Assembly: GCA_964654825.1 (NCBI GenBank)
Contig: CAZZKG010000013.1
Span: 1-64,000, forward strand
Length of the DNA stretch: 64,000 nucleotides
Source: CAZZKG01 sp964654825
GTDB taxonomy: Bacteria > Gemmatimonadota > CAZMKB01
Reading direction: 5' to 3'
The first letter of the stretch is position 1. Each line of letters starts with the position of its first letter. Below are positions 45,236 through 55,477 of this stretch, piece by piece. The position numbers and the translations under genes are program-made. The notes below the pieces were generated by a model, which was not told the origin of the DNA, did no database searches, and worked only from the letters and a program-made list of their open reading frames with translations.

Positions 45236-46222
45236 ATGCCCCTTGAGCGTCTGTATAACTGTGATCTGTGCGGAAGTGATCAAATACTTACGATCGATCC
45301 GGATGCGAATGTCGACATGTGTGTCACCTGCGGCTATCTCTTCGACAACCCGAGACCCTCCATGGCGGATATCGAGATCTACTATTCAACGGTGGGGAAG
45401 TACGATTCATGGCTCGAGGAGCTCGAAGGTCGGGATCTGCTCTGGAAGAGGAGACTGTCGAAGGTCACCCGTCACGTTCGGGAGGGCAGGCTCCTGGATG
45501 TCGGCGCCGGGATCGGACAGTTCCTGTTTCAAGCCCGTGAGCGATTCGAAGTCACCGGGACCGAGGTCTCGGATGAAGCCGTTCAGATCGCACGGGAGCA
45601 CTTCGGTGTGACTCTGAAGAAAAACGTGATCGAAAGCTCGGTCGAATTCCCCCGGGCAAGCTATGATGTAATCACACTCTTCCATGTGCTGGAGCATGTA
45701 CCATTCCCTGGCTCCACGATAGACCGATGCCGTGAGCTGTTGAAGGATGGTGCCTTCCTTTTTATCGCCGTTCCCAATGACCGGTTTGCTTTCTGGAGAC
45801 ACGGTGGACTCATCCGTTACTGCGTGAAGAAGGTACTCGGTTTCGTCGGCGTGGTGAAATACAGAAAACTCGTACGGTTCGAGAAAATTGTACTCGACCC
45901 CGAAATTCAAACAGAGATCCATCTCTCTCATTTCACTTCCTCGACACTCGCGGCATTTCTACGGAAGAGCGGGTTCGACATCGTTTCCAACTCGCTGGAT
46001 CCCTACTATTCCGTCACCGGCCTTGCGCGGGTTCGTGAAGGGATCAGATTTATCTTTTACCGGATGATCAACAGAGTGTTCTCCATCAATCTCTACGAGA
46101 CCATCTGGATTGTGGCCAGGAGAAGGACTCGTGGAAGATCTCCCATGATCACCGCGTCCCATCGGAGCAGGACGAACGTCGGGAGTGGTAAAACATCGAA
46201 CGGTGAGGATCAGGAGACTTAG
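45236..46222 (+). CDS. SAM-dependent methyltransferase with N-terminal zinc finger
   Basis: 328 residues. An N-terminal Cys4 motif (CDLCG...CVTCGY) is followed by the YY...DSW linker region typical of class I methyltransferases of the C-methyltransferase/UbiE-like type. Motif I is RLLDVGAGIGQFL, motif IV DVITLFHVLEHVPFP, and the late motif is LLKDGAFLFIAVPN. The C-terminal part is more variable (about 100 residues). It is probably involved in modification of surface polysaccharide or lipid precursors. Substrate unknown. Confidence 0.85.
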   Translation: MPLERLYNCDLCGSDQILTIDPDANVDMCVTCGYLFDNPRPSMADIEIYYSTVGKYDSWLEELEGRDLLWKRRLSKVTRHVREGRLLDVGAGIGQFLFQARERFEVTGTEVSDEAVQIAREHFGVTLKKNVIESSVEFPRASYDVITLFHVLEHVPFPGSTIDRCRELLKDGAFLFIAVPNDRFAFWRHGGLIRYCVKKVLGFVGVVKYRKLVRFEKIVLDPEIQTEIHLSHFTSSTLAAFLRKSGFDIVSNSLDPYYSVTGLARVREGIRFIFYRMINRVFSINLYETIWIVARRRTRGRSPMITASHRSRTNVGSGKTSNGEDQET

Positions 46223-46282
46223 AGAAGTATAAATAATTCTTCCATACACCTGTCGGTATTGAAGAAGGGTAAGGAGTACCGG

Positions 46283-46906
46283 ATGGCCGGAGATTTCTAT
46301 GAACGTTACTGGTCGCTGAGAAAAGGGCGGAAGCTGTGCGATTTCGATTACAAGTGGCCGAAACTCTCACTCTTCATTCCCTCTGATGAGGACATGACAA
46401 TTCTCGATTTCGGGTGTGGAGACGGTGAAATCATCGGGGAGATGAAGAAAATCAACCCCGGTGCTTCTTTCATAGGTCTCGATGTGGCCCGGACAGCGCT
46501 CGATCTCGCCTGTGAACACTACCCCGAAGTGCAATTCTTCAGAGTAACCGACGGTGGGCGATTCCCGATCGATGACGGCTCTATTGATTTTATCTTCTCC
46601 TCCGAAGTGATCGAACACGTCTACGACACCGGGAACGCATTTTCCGAAATAGCACGGGTACTCAAAGTCGGGGGGAAACTTCTGATAACCGCTCCCTATC
46701 ACGGCCTCGTGAAGAACCTCCTCCTCGCTCTCTTCGCTTTCGACCGGCACTTCGACCCAACCGATGCCCACATACGGTTCTTCACCAGACGATCTCTCTC
46801 CTCCTGCCTCCGGAAGGTCGGTCTGGAACCTGTCGAGTCACACCGCATGGGATATGTCTACCCTCTCTCCCGCACGCTGGTCGTACTCGCGGAAAAAAAG
46901 AATTAA
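46283..46906 (+). CDS. SAM-dependent methyltransferase (class I)
   Basis: 207 residues. The ATG at 46283 is preceded by AAGGAG with 6 bases spacing. Motif I is ILDFGCGDGEII, motif II SFIGLDVARTA, motif IV GSIDFIFSSEVIEHVYD and the post-motif LKVGGKLLITAPYHG. It is oriented with, and 60 bases after, another methyltransferase. I infer a shared pathway for modifying a cell-surface molecule. The catalysed reaction is not determined. Confidence 0.85.
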   Translation: MAGDFYERYWSLRKGRKLCDFDYKWPKLSLFIPSDEDMTILDFGCGDGEIIGEMKKINPGASFIGLDVARTALDLACEHYPEVQFFRVTDGGRFPIDDGSIDFIFSSEVIEHVYDTGNAFSEIARVLKVGGKLLITAPYHGLVKNLLLALFAFDRHFDPTDAHIRFFTRRSLSSCLRKVGLEPVESHRMGYVYPLSRTLVVLAEKKN

Positions 46907-46975
46907 TTTCGCTCGATCACTACTTCTGTACCAAGGCACACTGCTACCTGAAACTTTTCGATCCCTGCTGTTTGA

Positions 46976-48034
46976 TCAGTGAGACTCGACAAATTCGACT
47001 ACCCTGGTTGTCGCTTCATTGTAAGGATTGCCATCATGGGTATTTACAGCCATTATTTCGGCCCAGTGACCGGCGACCTCCTCGCTGAACCCCGCCTCTA
47101 TTGCCGCTTCAACTGCTGCCTCCCACACGATTTCCAGATCCTCACTGGTGAGGTACACGAGCTCCGGGTTCTGGTACTCGTATGATGCGATCTCATCATA
47201 GAAATTCACCGCATCTACCTCGATTCCCGGCATGTCATAGTCTGCGTAAATGATACAGAATGGAGGCTGTGACGCGCTGACATGCCAGAATGGTGAGGCC
47301 GGAATCAGGATGGACGGACGGATTCCTCCCATGGTGGTTCCTAACATCAGCCGGTACTGCCCCACCTCCTCCGGGCTCAGTCCGAATGGATTGTCCGGAT
47401 ATTTCGTGTACCCGTAAAGATTATACATTCCGCTCATGGTGATAACACCCTTAATCTGTTCCCTGGAACAACCAACCGAGTCGAGGTATTGTCCGTCGGT
47501 AGCCAGGAGTGAATTGAGAAATCCACCGGCTGACTGTCCGAACAGGAAGATCCTTTCGGGATCACCGGCACCGTCATACTCGGCGTCGTCGATATGCTCC
47601 ACTATCCACGCAAATGCATCCGCGATATCCTTAATATGATCAGGATGAACGGCCTGGCCGTCATCTGGATTCGAGAGCTCGTAGTTGACAATAACAGTGG
47701 CGTAGTCATGATAACTGGAGAATGTGCACCCCAGCTCATTATACAGACTCTTGTCACCCTGGATCAGGCCGCCCCCGTGAATAAAAACAAGCACAGTGTG
47801 CTGACGGCCATCATCCGGATAATAGATATCAAGTTTATGCTCGTGCTCCGGATCGGCTCCCTCGTTATAAGGAATATTCTTCACGATAGTTATGGGATTC
47901 AACAATTCCGGGGGGCGGTATATCTCCGCATAACTGTCAGCGTAACCTCCTCGAAAGTGTGCGAATGTCAATGTGACAGCGATAAGGACGGTGGCGGTCG
48001 GTAAACCCCGTGTTCCGTTACGTGCTGCTCTCAT
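46976..48034 (-). CDS. Secreted alpha/beta hydrolase (carboxylesterase / BD-FAE-like)
   Basis: 352 residues. The ATG at 48034 is preceded by GGAAGGAG. A signal peptide ends near GGYA. The oxyanion hole is in FIHGGGLIQGDKS, and the nucleophile elbow is in FLFGQSAGGFLNSLL (GxSxG). The Asp and His of the triad are probably in YADYDMPG and the NTHDGNP region. Homologues act on acyl esters, carbohydrate esters or short peptides. Exported to the periplasm or medium. It is a single gene transcribed toward the methyltransferase. Confidence 0.85.
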   Translation of the reverse strand: MRAARNGTRGLPTATVLIAVTLTFAHFRGGYADSYAEIYRPPELLNPITIVKNIPYNEGADPEHEHKLDIYYPDDGRQHTVLVFIHGGGLIQGDKSLYNELGCTFSSYHDYATVIVNYELSNPDDGQAVHPDHIKDIADAFAWIVEHIDDAEYDGAGDPERIFLFGQSAGGFLNSLLATDGQYLDSVGCSREQIKGVITMSGMYNLYGYTKYPDNPFGLSPEEVGQYRLMLGTTMGGIRPSILIPASPFWHVSASQPPFCIIYADYDMPGIEVDAVNFYDEIASYEYQNPELVYLTSEDLEIVWEAAVEAAIEAGFSEEVAGHWAEIMAVNTHDGNPYNEATTRVVEFVESH

Positions 48035-48325
48035 ACTCAATGCTCCTTCCGGGTAAGTTTTCTGCAGACGCGGCTTATTCCGCGCCCATGGTTTTATATC
48101 TGACTATCAGTCGGACGAGGATATCACTCGAATTTATACATTAGACACTCGTCCAAGCGATTTTATTCCCTAGAAATAATGCCCGACGACCGGGTGCGTA
48201 CGCCGATTTAAGCGAAGAGGGTCGGAGCAGGATCGTCACCATGGAGGAAACGAGCTCCAGGTCCTCATCTCTACATTTTCCCCCAGCGGTTCTGGCTCTC
48301 TTTTTGCGCATTTCGTTATTTCGAT

Positions 48326-49534
48326 ATGAATTCGAAAAGGGAAAAAACACCCGGCGGTGAAAAAGGTCGGTTGTCCACGTATTTTGCGCCTGCTGAGCGC
48401 CGGACCGGATCTTTACTCGAAGAACAGGCGGAACTCGTCGCCCGGGATCCGCTCATCAGGGCAATCGAGGAGGTGATAGATGGTCATCTCCTCATCCTCA
48501 ACCCCGAGCGGCAAATCATCGCAGTGAACCAGCAGTTCCTCAATTTACTCGGGCTCGAGAGTTGCGACTCCCTGGTCGGAGATCGTCCGGGAGAGGTACT
48601 CGGCTGTATCCACTCTGCCGAAGGCCCCGGGGGCTGCGGTACCTCGAGATCATGCCGGACCTGCGGGGCGGTACTCTCGATCCTGACCAGCCAGCGGGGA
48701 AATAAAGTAGTAGTCGGGGAATGTCTCTTCTCCAGTCAGAAAAACGGTTTTGTGGAATCGAACGAATTCAGGATCCGTGCTACACCCGTGCAGGTGGGAT
48801 CTTTCCAGTTCACCGTGCTGGTGTTCAACGACATCAGCGGGCAAAAACGCCGTGAGACTCTCGAGCGAGTCTTCTTTCACGACATTCTGAATACGATCGG
48901 CTGGCTCAAGAACTGAAGTACAATCCTGAAAACCGTCGAGAAAGTAGGTACGATGAAGGTCGCAGAGGCGATCGTAACCCTGTCGAATCGTCTGGCACGT
49001 GAGGTCGAGGATCAGCAGCAACTGACTTTGGCCGAGCGCGGCGACCTCGTCCTTCACCCTGAAAAAATCGCTGTTTCCGAAGTTTTCACAATACTCGAAT
49101 CCATTTTTCTGGTGCACGGAGCTTCGGAAGGAGAATGTTTCCATATCGAGCGGGTGGACCCTCACGAGAAAATCGTCATCGATTCTTCCTTGCTGATCCG
49201 TGTGCTGACAAACATGATCAAGAACGCCCTCGAAGAAGTGGAGACGGGGGAGTCGATCAGGGTGTGGTTCGAGCACATGGAGAATACTCCTGTCTTCCAT
49301 GTGTGGAACCCGGGTGTCATCCCCGAAAGAGATGCAATACAGATATTCCAGAGATCCTTCAGCACCAAGTGTGAACGCGGCAGAGGGCTGGGGACATACA
49401 GCATGAAACTGTTCGGTGAACGTTACCTTGGTGGCGAGGTCAGCTTCGAATCTACTGAGGAGACCGGCACGGTCTTCTCAATCAGGTTACCCGCCGATGG
49501 TCCCACGCGAAAAGACAAAGGCACACCATCCTGA
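48326..49534 (+). pseudogene. PAS-type sensor histidine kinase with in-frame TGA
   Basis: The frame holds a PAS domain (IEEVIDGHLLILNPERQIIAVNQQF; Cys-rich loop CGTSRSCRTCGAV), the dimerisation motif RVFFHDILNTIGWLKN, then a TGA at 48914-48916. The same frame continues STILKTVEKVGTMKVAEAIV, followed by a HATPase domain with LLIRVLTNMIKNALEEVE, FHVWNPGVIP and GRGLGTYSMKLFGERYLGG. In relatives this spot is usually aromatic, not Cys, and no stable hairpin follows. I therefore favour a nonsense mutation (for example TGG to TGA) or a base error over selenocysteine. The H-box His (FHD) lies before the stop. Confidence 0.7.
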
Positions 49535-49664
49535 CATTCTCCATTCTCTATCTCTGTGAGCGAATTTCTTGAATTTCCCGCCCTGCCATGGTATAGTTGA
49601 TTTACCGGAAACACAGTTTTCTCCAGAGTGAAACTTGCCGGCAGATCCGGATGAGGCCTGAAGA

Positions 49665-50684
49665 ATGATAACCGTCGGGATAGAAACTTCGTGCGATGAA
49701 ACCTCAGTCGCGGTCCTGGAAGGTGAGGAGACGATACGCTCCCTCATCGTGCTGAGCCAGGATGAGCATCTGAAGTATGGCGGTGTCGTACCAGAGATTG
49801 CTTCGCGTGCCCACCTCAGGACCATTACACCGACTTTCGAGGAGGCGCTTAGAAGGGGCGGTGTGGCAATCTCTGATATCGACGTCCTCGGAGTAACCTA
49901 CGGCCCGGGCCTCGTCGGCTCTCTCCTCGTTGGGATATCCTTCGCGAGGGGTCTTTCACTATCGCACGGAATACCGATAATCGGAGTCAATCACCTCGAA
50001 GCACATTTATTCGCCTCGATCCTGGCATATCCGGAGATCGCTCCGCCCTTCCTCGGACTGATCGTCTCCGGTGGACACTGCATGCTCATCCGTTGCGGTG
50101 AACTCGGTTCATACCGGATACTCGGGAGAACCAGGGATGACGCCGTCGGCGAAGCCTTTGACAAAGTGGCAAAGCTTCTCGGCCTGCCCTATCCCGGAGG
50201 GCCTTCCATCGAGAACGAAGCAGTCGGGGGTGACCCGACGTTCGAAAAGTTTCCCCGCCCGATGCTCAAAACGGCGAAGGAGGACCAGGTCTACGATTTC
50301 AGCTACAGCGGACTCAAGACGGCGGTGGTCAACTTCGTCAAGACGAAGGGTGAGGCGTACGTCGCTTTAAACAGACGTGACGTGTGCAGGAGTTTCGAAG
50401 AGGCGGCGATCGAGGTGCTCGTCGAGAAGAGCAGGCGGGCAGTCCGGGAAAATGGCGTGGCCACGTTTCTCATGGTCGGCGGAGTTGCGAGTAACAAGCT
50501 CCTCCGGGAGAAGATGGGACGGATGGCAGAAGAGAGCGGTGTAAAGCTTTTCATCCCCCCGCCGATACTCTGTACCGACAATGGTGCGATGATAGCGAGG
50601 GCTGCTCTGTTCAGATTCGAGAAGTCGGGCCCTTCCACCGACCGGCTGAATGCCGTGGCGAATGCCCCGCTTCCAGGACCCTGA
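49665..50684 (+). CDS. tsaD: tRNA N6-threonylcarbamoyladenosine transferase TsaD
   Basis: 339 residues, the normal length. GIETSCDETSVAVL at the N-terminus and the metal ligand pair in NHLEAHLFA are diagnostic. DFSYSGLKTAV, VGGVASNKLLR and LCTDNGAMIARAAL complete the signature. It transfers the threonylcarbamoyl group to A37 of tRNAs reading ANN codons. ATG at 49665. The neighbours are unrelated, and TsaB/E were not seen here. Confidence 0.95.
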   Translation: MITVGIETSCDETSVAVLEGEETIRSLIVLSQDEHLKYGGVVPEIASRAHLRTITPTFEEALRRGGVAISDIDVLGVTYGPGLVGSLLVGISFARGLSLSHGIPIIGVNHLEAHLFASILAYPEIAPPFLGLIVSGGHCMLIRCGELGSYRILGRTRDDAVGEAFDKVAKLLGLPYPGGPSIENEAVGGDPTFEKFPRPMLKTAKEDQVYDFSYSGLKTAVVNFVKTKGEAYVALNRRDVCRSFEEAAIEVLVEKSRRAVRENGVATFLMVGGVASNKLLREKMGRMAEESGVKLFIPPPILCTDNGAMIARAALFRFEKSGPSTDRLNAVANAPLPGP

Positions 50685-50759
50685 ATGATCCTCTTAACTA
50701 CAACAGCCTTGGTGCATCACCTTATTTATGAACAAGATCATTGAGCGGTCAGGACACAT

Positions 50760-52079
50760 TCACAGGATCGACAGGAAGGTGTCTATCTCGTACTGTGTGA
50801 CCTGCGACCGGTAGGTCTCCCACGTTATTTTCTTACTTCTGAGAAACTGCTCGAAGATGTGATCGCCGAGCGCTTCCCTGACGAGAGCGCTCTGTTCGGT
50901 GAGCTTGATGGCCTCCCACAGATCTTCGGGAAGTGATTCGATCCCGCGGGCCTTTTTTTCCTCTGCCTTCATCGTGTAGATATTGTCTTCGTCCGGCTCA
51001 CGGAGCTCGTAACCATCTTTAATACCTTTGAGCCCGGCGGCGAGCATAACGGCGAATCCCAGGTACGGGTTGCAAGCCGGATCCGGGCTTCTGAACTCGA
51101 CCCTGGTGGAATTTTCCTTGCCGGGTTTGTACTGAGGGACTCGTACGAGTGCCGATCTGTTTTTCTGGCCCCAGCAGATGTACACCGGTGCTTCGTAACC
51201 GGGCACGATTCTCTTGTACGAGTTTACCCACTGATTGGTGACGCTGGTTATCTCCCGCGCGTGGGTGAGCAGGCCTGCCACATACTGTCTGGCGGCATCC
51301 GAAAGGAAGTGGGAGCCGTTCGGGTCGAAGAAAGCATTTCTCCCGTCTTTGAAGAGAGATTGGTGGGTGTGCATCCCACTCCCGTTTTCACCGAAAATCG
51401 GTTTGGGCATGAATGTCGCATAGTAGCCATTGCGGTGCGCGACCCTCTTCACCACCATCTTATATGTCATCACGTTGTCCGCCATACTCAGGGCATCCGC
51501 ATAGGTCAGGTCGATCTCGTGCTGGCTCGGAGCGACCTCATGATGGCTGTATTCGACCCCGATGCCCAGGCTCTCGAGGTCCTTGATTGTCTCTTTCCTG
51601 AGGTCGACGGCCATGTCGAGCGGGAGAAGGTCGAAGTATCCACCTCTGTCGAGCGGTGTGGGATCAGTCGAGCTGGGAAAGTAGAAGTATTCGAGCTCGG
51701 GTCCGGTGAAGAAGGAAAATCCCATGTCTGCGGCCGCCTGCAGGTTTTTCTTGAGTATGTATCGGGGATCGCCCTCGTAGGGTGATCCATCCGGGTTCAG
51801 GATGTTGCAGAACACGCGAGCGATCCGGGAATCATTCACCTTCCAGGGGAGGATTTTGAACGTGTTCGCGTCCGGGAAGGCGATCATGTCGCTTTCCTGG
51901 ATTCTGGTGAATCCCTCCACCGATGAGCCGTCGAATCCCATACCCTCATCGAGTGCTTTCTCGAGTTCATGATCGGTGATCGCGAAACTCTTGAGCATGC
52001 CCAGAATATCTGTGAACCAGAAATAAACGAATCGAATCTTTTCTTTCTTCACGGTGTTCAGAATGTCCTGTCGCTCCAT
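50760..52079 (-). CDS. glnA: Glutamine synthetase type I
   Basis: 439 residues, close to the GSI-alpha length. The active site is complete: FTGPELEYFYFP (Mg and glutamate site), MPKPIFGENGSGMHTHQSLF, NSYKRIVPGYEAPVYICWG, and RVEFRSPDPACNPYLGFAVML (ATP and ammonium). Near the C-terminus it lacks the obvious adenylylation Tyr loop of E. coli type, so I infer feedback control instead. The ATG at 52079 follows an upstream GGAG (GGGGATACGGAG). It forms dodecamers in the cytosol and makes Gln from Glu and NH3. Confidence 0.95.
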   Translation of the reverse strand: MERQDILNTVKKEKIRFVYFWFTDILGMLKSFAITDHELEKALDEGMGFDGSSVEGFTRIQESDMIAFPDANTFKILPWKVNDSRIARVFCNILNPDGSPYEGDPRYILKKNLQAAADMGFSFFTGPELEYFYFPSSTDPTPLDRGGYFDLLPLDMAVDLRKETIKDLESLGIGVEYSHHEVAPSQHEIDLTYADALSMADNVMTYKMVVKRVAHRNGYYATFMPKPIFGENGSGMHTHQSLFKDGRNAFFDPNGSHFLSDAARQYVAGLLTHAREITSVTNQWVNSYKRIVPGYEAPVYICWGQKNRSALVRVPQYKPGKENSTRVEFRSPDPACNPYLGFAVMLAAGLKGIKDGYELREPDEDNIYTMKAEEKKARGIESLPEDLWEAIKLTEQSALVREALGDHIFEQFLRSKKITWETYRSQVTQYEIDTFLSIL

Positions 52080-52349
52080 CTCCGTATCCCCCCCGGATCA
52101 GATGCTTGTACATGTTTAACAAACGGATTTTTTTCTCAACTTCCGATAAGATAAAGAAAAAACAACATGTATGCCAGTTTAAAAAATCACGGTCTGCTGT
52201 GGTTTTAATGAGCCTTCGCCGTCAGGTGATAGATCCATTCCTCATATCACCACCGTTCATATCATTTGACTTTCACGGATGGGGATGGTTAGATTTAGTG
52301 CCTGTATCCGGCAGTGTTACGAGCTTCTCTGTTTCGAGGGGGATTATTC

Positions 52350-53465
52350 ATGAAGTTGGCGCACTTCTTCACCGGGCGATATCATCCGTTTCTTCTCCTC
52401 GTCGTATTCTCCGGTATCCCTTTTGTCCTTCCCCGGGCTGTCGCCGGATCTGAAATGAAGAGTGCAAAGTTATGCTCGAGCTGCCATGCGGAGATTTACA
52501 ACGCATGGAATGGAGGAGCTCATGCGAGAAGCTGGGAGAACCTCGTGTATCACGCCGGCAGGGCAGGATACATCAAGGCGGCGGCGGAGACCGGCACGGT
52601 CTTCTGTGAACGCTGTCACGCCCCGGTCGCCTACCTGACAGGTGACAGGTATTTTATGAACCCCGTATCAACGGAAGGGGTAACCTGTGATGTCTGTCAC
52701 ACCATGGTTGAATCTGAAGAGGATCAGGGGCTTGACGAGCCGATCGATGGAGAGGTAAAGATCGGCCCAACGGGTGACTGCCCCTCCGGTTTGCATGGCT
52801 GTCGCAAACAGGAAGGTATGGATACTGCCGAGTTCTGTGCCTCCTGCCATCATTATGTCAATCGAGCCGGCCTGACGATATACACTGAATATCAGGACTG
52901 GAAGAGGAGTCGCTTCGCCTCGGACGCGGAGAGCTGTGTCGGGTGCCATGTGCAACGCGGTGAAAGCGCACAGTCCGGCGGGGGGATCCACAAATTGATA
53001 CCTCTAAAAGGGCCAGGGGGACTCCTGCAGAAAGCCGTAATCCTGAGTATGTCGATGTCGATGGCGGAGGAGACCATTCTGACCGTGCGAGTGAAAAACA
53101 GTGGAGCAGGGCACTCGGTCCCGGGCGGACCTCCGATCCGGTCGATTCGTCTCGATGTGAGAGGATATAACGAGTCAGGTACCGAGGTGTTCACCGATAC
53201 CACGACTGTGTTGACCCGGGTCGTTGAAGGACCAATCTCACCCGGTACCGGCATGACCATCCCCTGGCTCGGGTGGAGAGAAGTCAGAGATGACCGTCTT
53301 CCCCCCGGCATGAGCAGGGTATTCACATACGCTACCGGCAGACAGGATGTGGTGAGGGCTGCTGCGAAGGCTCTTTACATTCGATTCGACATGGTGGTAG
53401 AAGAGGATTTTTTTGGAGAGGACAAACCTCCCGTCATGGCATACGCCAAAGTCCAAGCGCGGTGA
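52350..53465 (+). CDS. Secreted pentaheme cytochrome c (c554-like)
   Basis: 371 residues from ATG 52350, after GAGGGGGA. A signal peptide ends near RAVAG. Five heme sites: CSSCH, CERCH, CDVCH, CASCH (CASCHH) and CVGCH. The order and spacing, with CHAEIYNAW and CERCHAP, recall the cytochrome c554 / multiheme family. The C-terminal 160 residues form a beta-sandwich-like module (TILTVRVKNSGAGHSVPGGPPIRS). Periplasmic or extracellular electron carrier. It is followed 37 bases later by a flippase-like gene, perhaps by chance. Confidence 0.88.
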   Translation: MKLAHFFTGRYHPFLLLVVFSGIPFVLPRAVAGSEMKSAKLCSSCHAEIYNAWNGGAHARSWENLVYHAGRAGYIKAAAETGTVFCERCHAPVAYLTGDRYFMNPVSTEGVTCDVCHTMVESEEDQGLDEPIDGEVKIGPTGDCPSGLHGCRKQEGMDTAEFCASCHHYVNRAGLTIYTEYQDWKRSRFASDAESCVGCHVQRGESAQSGGGIHKLIPLKGPGGLLQKAVILSMSMSMAEETILTVRVKNSGAGHSVPGGPPIRSIRLDVRGYNESGTEVFTDTTTVLTRVVEGPISPGTGMTIPWLGWREVRDDRLPPGMSRVFTYATGRQDVVRAAAKALYIRFDMVVEEDFFGEDKPPVMAYAKVQAR

Positions 53466-53502
53466 AGTTGTATGACACGGTAAACCTGAGGAGGAGTACC
53501 AG

Positions 53503-54561
53503 GTGGGATGGAAAAAATGGGTGGGATTTTTAATCAGTTTCATATTCCTGGGACTGGTGATCCTCAATCATGACCCCGGACAGTTGCTCGAAGGTTTATT
53601 GAAAGGAGATACCGGGAAGATACTCAATCCGGGGCTTCATGTGTCTGAGATGAGCAGAGTCCTCAGAGAGATCGAAGTCTTCCCTCTTGTCATTGCCGTA
53701 CTCGTTTCGCTCTTCCTTTACGTGATCCGGGCCTTCAGGTGGTATTTTCTGCTCCTCCCCAGAGCCAGGATTCGTATTCTATCCCTCTACAGTGCCACGA
53801 TGATAGGATTCATGGCGAACAACGTCCTGCCGGCCAGGATCGGAGAATTCGTCAGGGCATATGTCCTCTCGAAGAAGGAAAACATTTCAACCAGTTTTGC
53901 TTTAGCAACCCTGGCGGTAGAGCGGCTGTTCGATGCCTTCAGTCTGCTCCTCATTTTTATCGTCACCTTTCACATGGGCACTTATCCATCCTGGGTCAAA
54001 AGTGTGGGTGTTGCCGCTACCCTGGTGTTCTGCGGTTTTCTTTTGATACTCGTGCTTATCGTCATCATGCCGGAGGGGTTCGTCCGGCTTCTGTCCAGCT
54101 GGAGCCGCATCCTCCCCGGCAGGTTTCATCATAAAGTGGAGGGTATCCTGGTTTCATTCGTCGAGGGTCTCGATATTCTGAAGGACAGGAAACTGATCCT
54201 CATTGTCCTCGTTCTCTCCCTGTTCCACTGGATTCTCCTGGGGTGGAGTATGGGACTCGGGCTCGATGCGTTCGGGATCGATCTCCCTTCCGTCGCTCCC
54301 TATTTCATCACAAGCGTGGTCTGTATCGGGATTGCGATCCCGTCTTCTCCGGGCTTCGTTGGCACATTTCAGTGGTTTATAGAAAAAGGTCTCTCGGTCT
54401 ACGATATCCCGAAAAGTGTCAGTCTGCCATTCTCTCTCGTGTTCCATCTCATACTCTATGTCCCGACGACAATCGTTGGACTCATCTTCTTCTTCAAAGA
54501 AAATCTCACCTGGGGCGAGGTAAAAGGTTCGAAGAGTGATGAAGAAAGTGTCAGGCAGTAA
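53503..54561 (+). CDS. UPF0104 / lysylphosphatidylglycerol synthase-like membrane protein
   Basis: 352 residues, GTG start preceded by GAGGAGGAG. Eight or so transmembrane helices. The family motif RAFRWYFLLLP is followed by MIGFMANNVLPARIGEFVRAYVLSKKE and TLAVERLFDAFSLLLIF, and later PSSPGFVGTFQWF. These resemble the flippase half of MprF and the UPF0104 family, which may move lipids or other substrates across the membrane. Function unproven. It precedes ispE by 21 bases. Confidence 0.85.
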   Translation: MGWKKWVGFLISFIFLGLVILNHDPGQLLEGLLKGDTGKILNPGLHVSEMSRVLREIEVFPLVIAVLVSLFLYVIRAFRWYFLLLPRARIRILSLYSATMIGFMANNVLPARIGEFVRAYVLSKKENISTSFALATLAVERLFDAFSLLLIFIVTFHMGTYPSWVKSVGVAATLVFCGFLLILVLIVIMPEGFVRLLSSWSRILPGRFHHKVEGILVSFVEGLDILKDRKLILIVLVLSLFHWILLGWSMGLGLDAFGIDLPSVAPYFITSVVCIGIAIPSSPGFVGTFQWFIEKGLSVYDIPKSVSLPFSLVFHLILYVPTTIVGLIFFFKENLTWGEVKGSKSDEESVRQ

Positions 54562-54582
54562 AACTTCCATGGAGATAAACCT

Positions 54583-55464
54583 ATGAAAAGGATCGTCCTC
54601 AGTGCAGCAGCAAAGATAAATCTCTTTCTGAGGGTGCTCGGCGAAGAAGTTGATGGGTATCACTATGTCGAGTCCCTCTATCAGAGTGTCGACGTGAGGG
54701 ATACTCTGGAAATCAAGCGTGGTGGCGATGGAATAACACTCGAGTTGTCCGGCCTCGAGATTCCCGATGGGGAAGCGAATCTGGCATTCAGGGCAGCGAA
54801 GCATTATCTCGAGGCAGCCGGACTTGATGAACCCCTGCATATCCGACTGGAAAAGAACATACCTGTGGGGGCAGGGCTCGGGGGGGGCAGTGCCGACGCG
54901 GCAGCGGTTCTCTCCGGACTCAATGTCCTGTTTGACGAAAAGTTCAAAGAGGCCGAGCTCCTCGAACTCGCAGGGACCATTGGGAGTGATGTTCCGTTTG
55001 TCCTGAAGGGGGGGACCGCAATCGGCTGGTCCCGCGGAGATCGTCTCATCACGTTGAGTCCGCTCCCGGCCTGGCCGGTGGTGGTCTGTGTACCGGATTT
55101 CCAGGTGGATACCGGCAGTGCATACCACGCACTCGATGACGATCGGGATCGAGTGAGGGCGGCCGCTATGCGTCTCTTTCCTGCGGATTTCTATTCGCTC
55201 GACACACTCAGATCACTCGCCGTCAACGACTTCGAACCAGTGATAATGAAGCAGCATCCTGTCCTCACAGAAATCAGGGACACATTTCTTCAGCTGGGTG
55301 CTACAATCGCCCTTTTGTCCGGAACAGGATCAGCAGTGTTTGCTCTCTTCTCCAGTGAGCGTGAACGGGCGGGGTGCGTGAGGACGATGAGTGAAATGTC
55401 CGATTACCGGATGATCAGCAGCAGGTTGTCGATGGAAGGTGTTCAGGTCGAAGATCTCGAATGA
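54583..55464 (+). CDS. ispE: 4-diphosphocytidyl-2-C-methyl-D-erythritol kinase IspE
   Basis: 293 residues, a GHMP-kinase. It opens with SAAAKINLFLRVLG...GYHYVESLYQSV (substrate site), and the ATP-binding motif is IPVGAGLGGGSADAAAVL. GSDVPFVLKGGTAIGWSRG and the late ALLSGTGSAVFALF complete the family. Fourth step of the non-mevalonate isoprenoid pathway. Start 54583. It sits convergent to a ParA-like pair 13 bases downstream. Confidence 0.93.
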   Translation: MKRIVLSAAAKINLFLRVLGEEVDGYHYVESLYQSVDVRDTLEIKRGGDGITLELSGLEIPDGEANLAFRAAKHYLEAAGLDEPLHIRLEKNIPVGAGLGGGSADAAAVLSGLNVLFDEKFKEAELLELAGTIGSDVPFVLKGGTAIGWSRGDRLITLSPLPAWPVVVCVPDFQVDTGSAYHALDDDRDRVRAAAMRLFPADFYSLDTLRSLAVNDFEPVIMKQHPVLTEIRDTFLQLGATIALLSGTGSAVFALFSSERERAGCVRTMSEMSDYRMISSRLSMEGVQVEDLE

Positions 55465-55477
55465 CAGGGTAGGCCGG

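Noticed and set aside
48914..48916. Selenocysteine in the histidine kinase
   Set aside because: The position is not a Cys in relatives and no stable hairpin follows; listed as a probable mutation.
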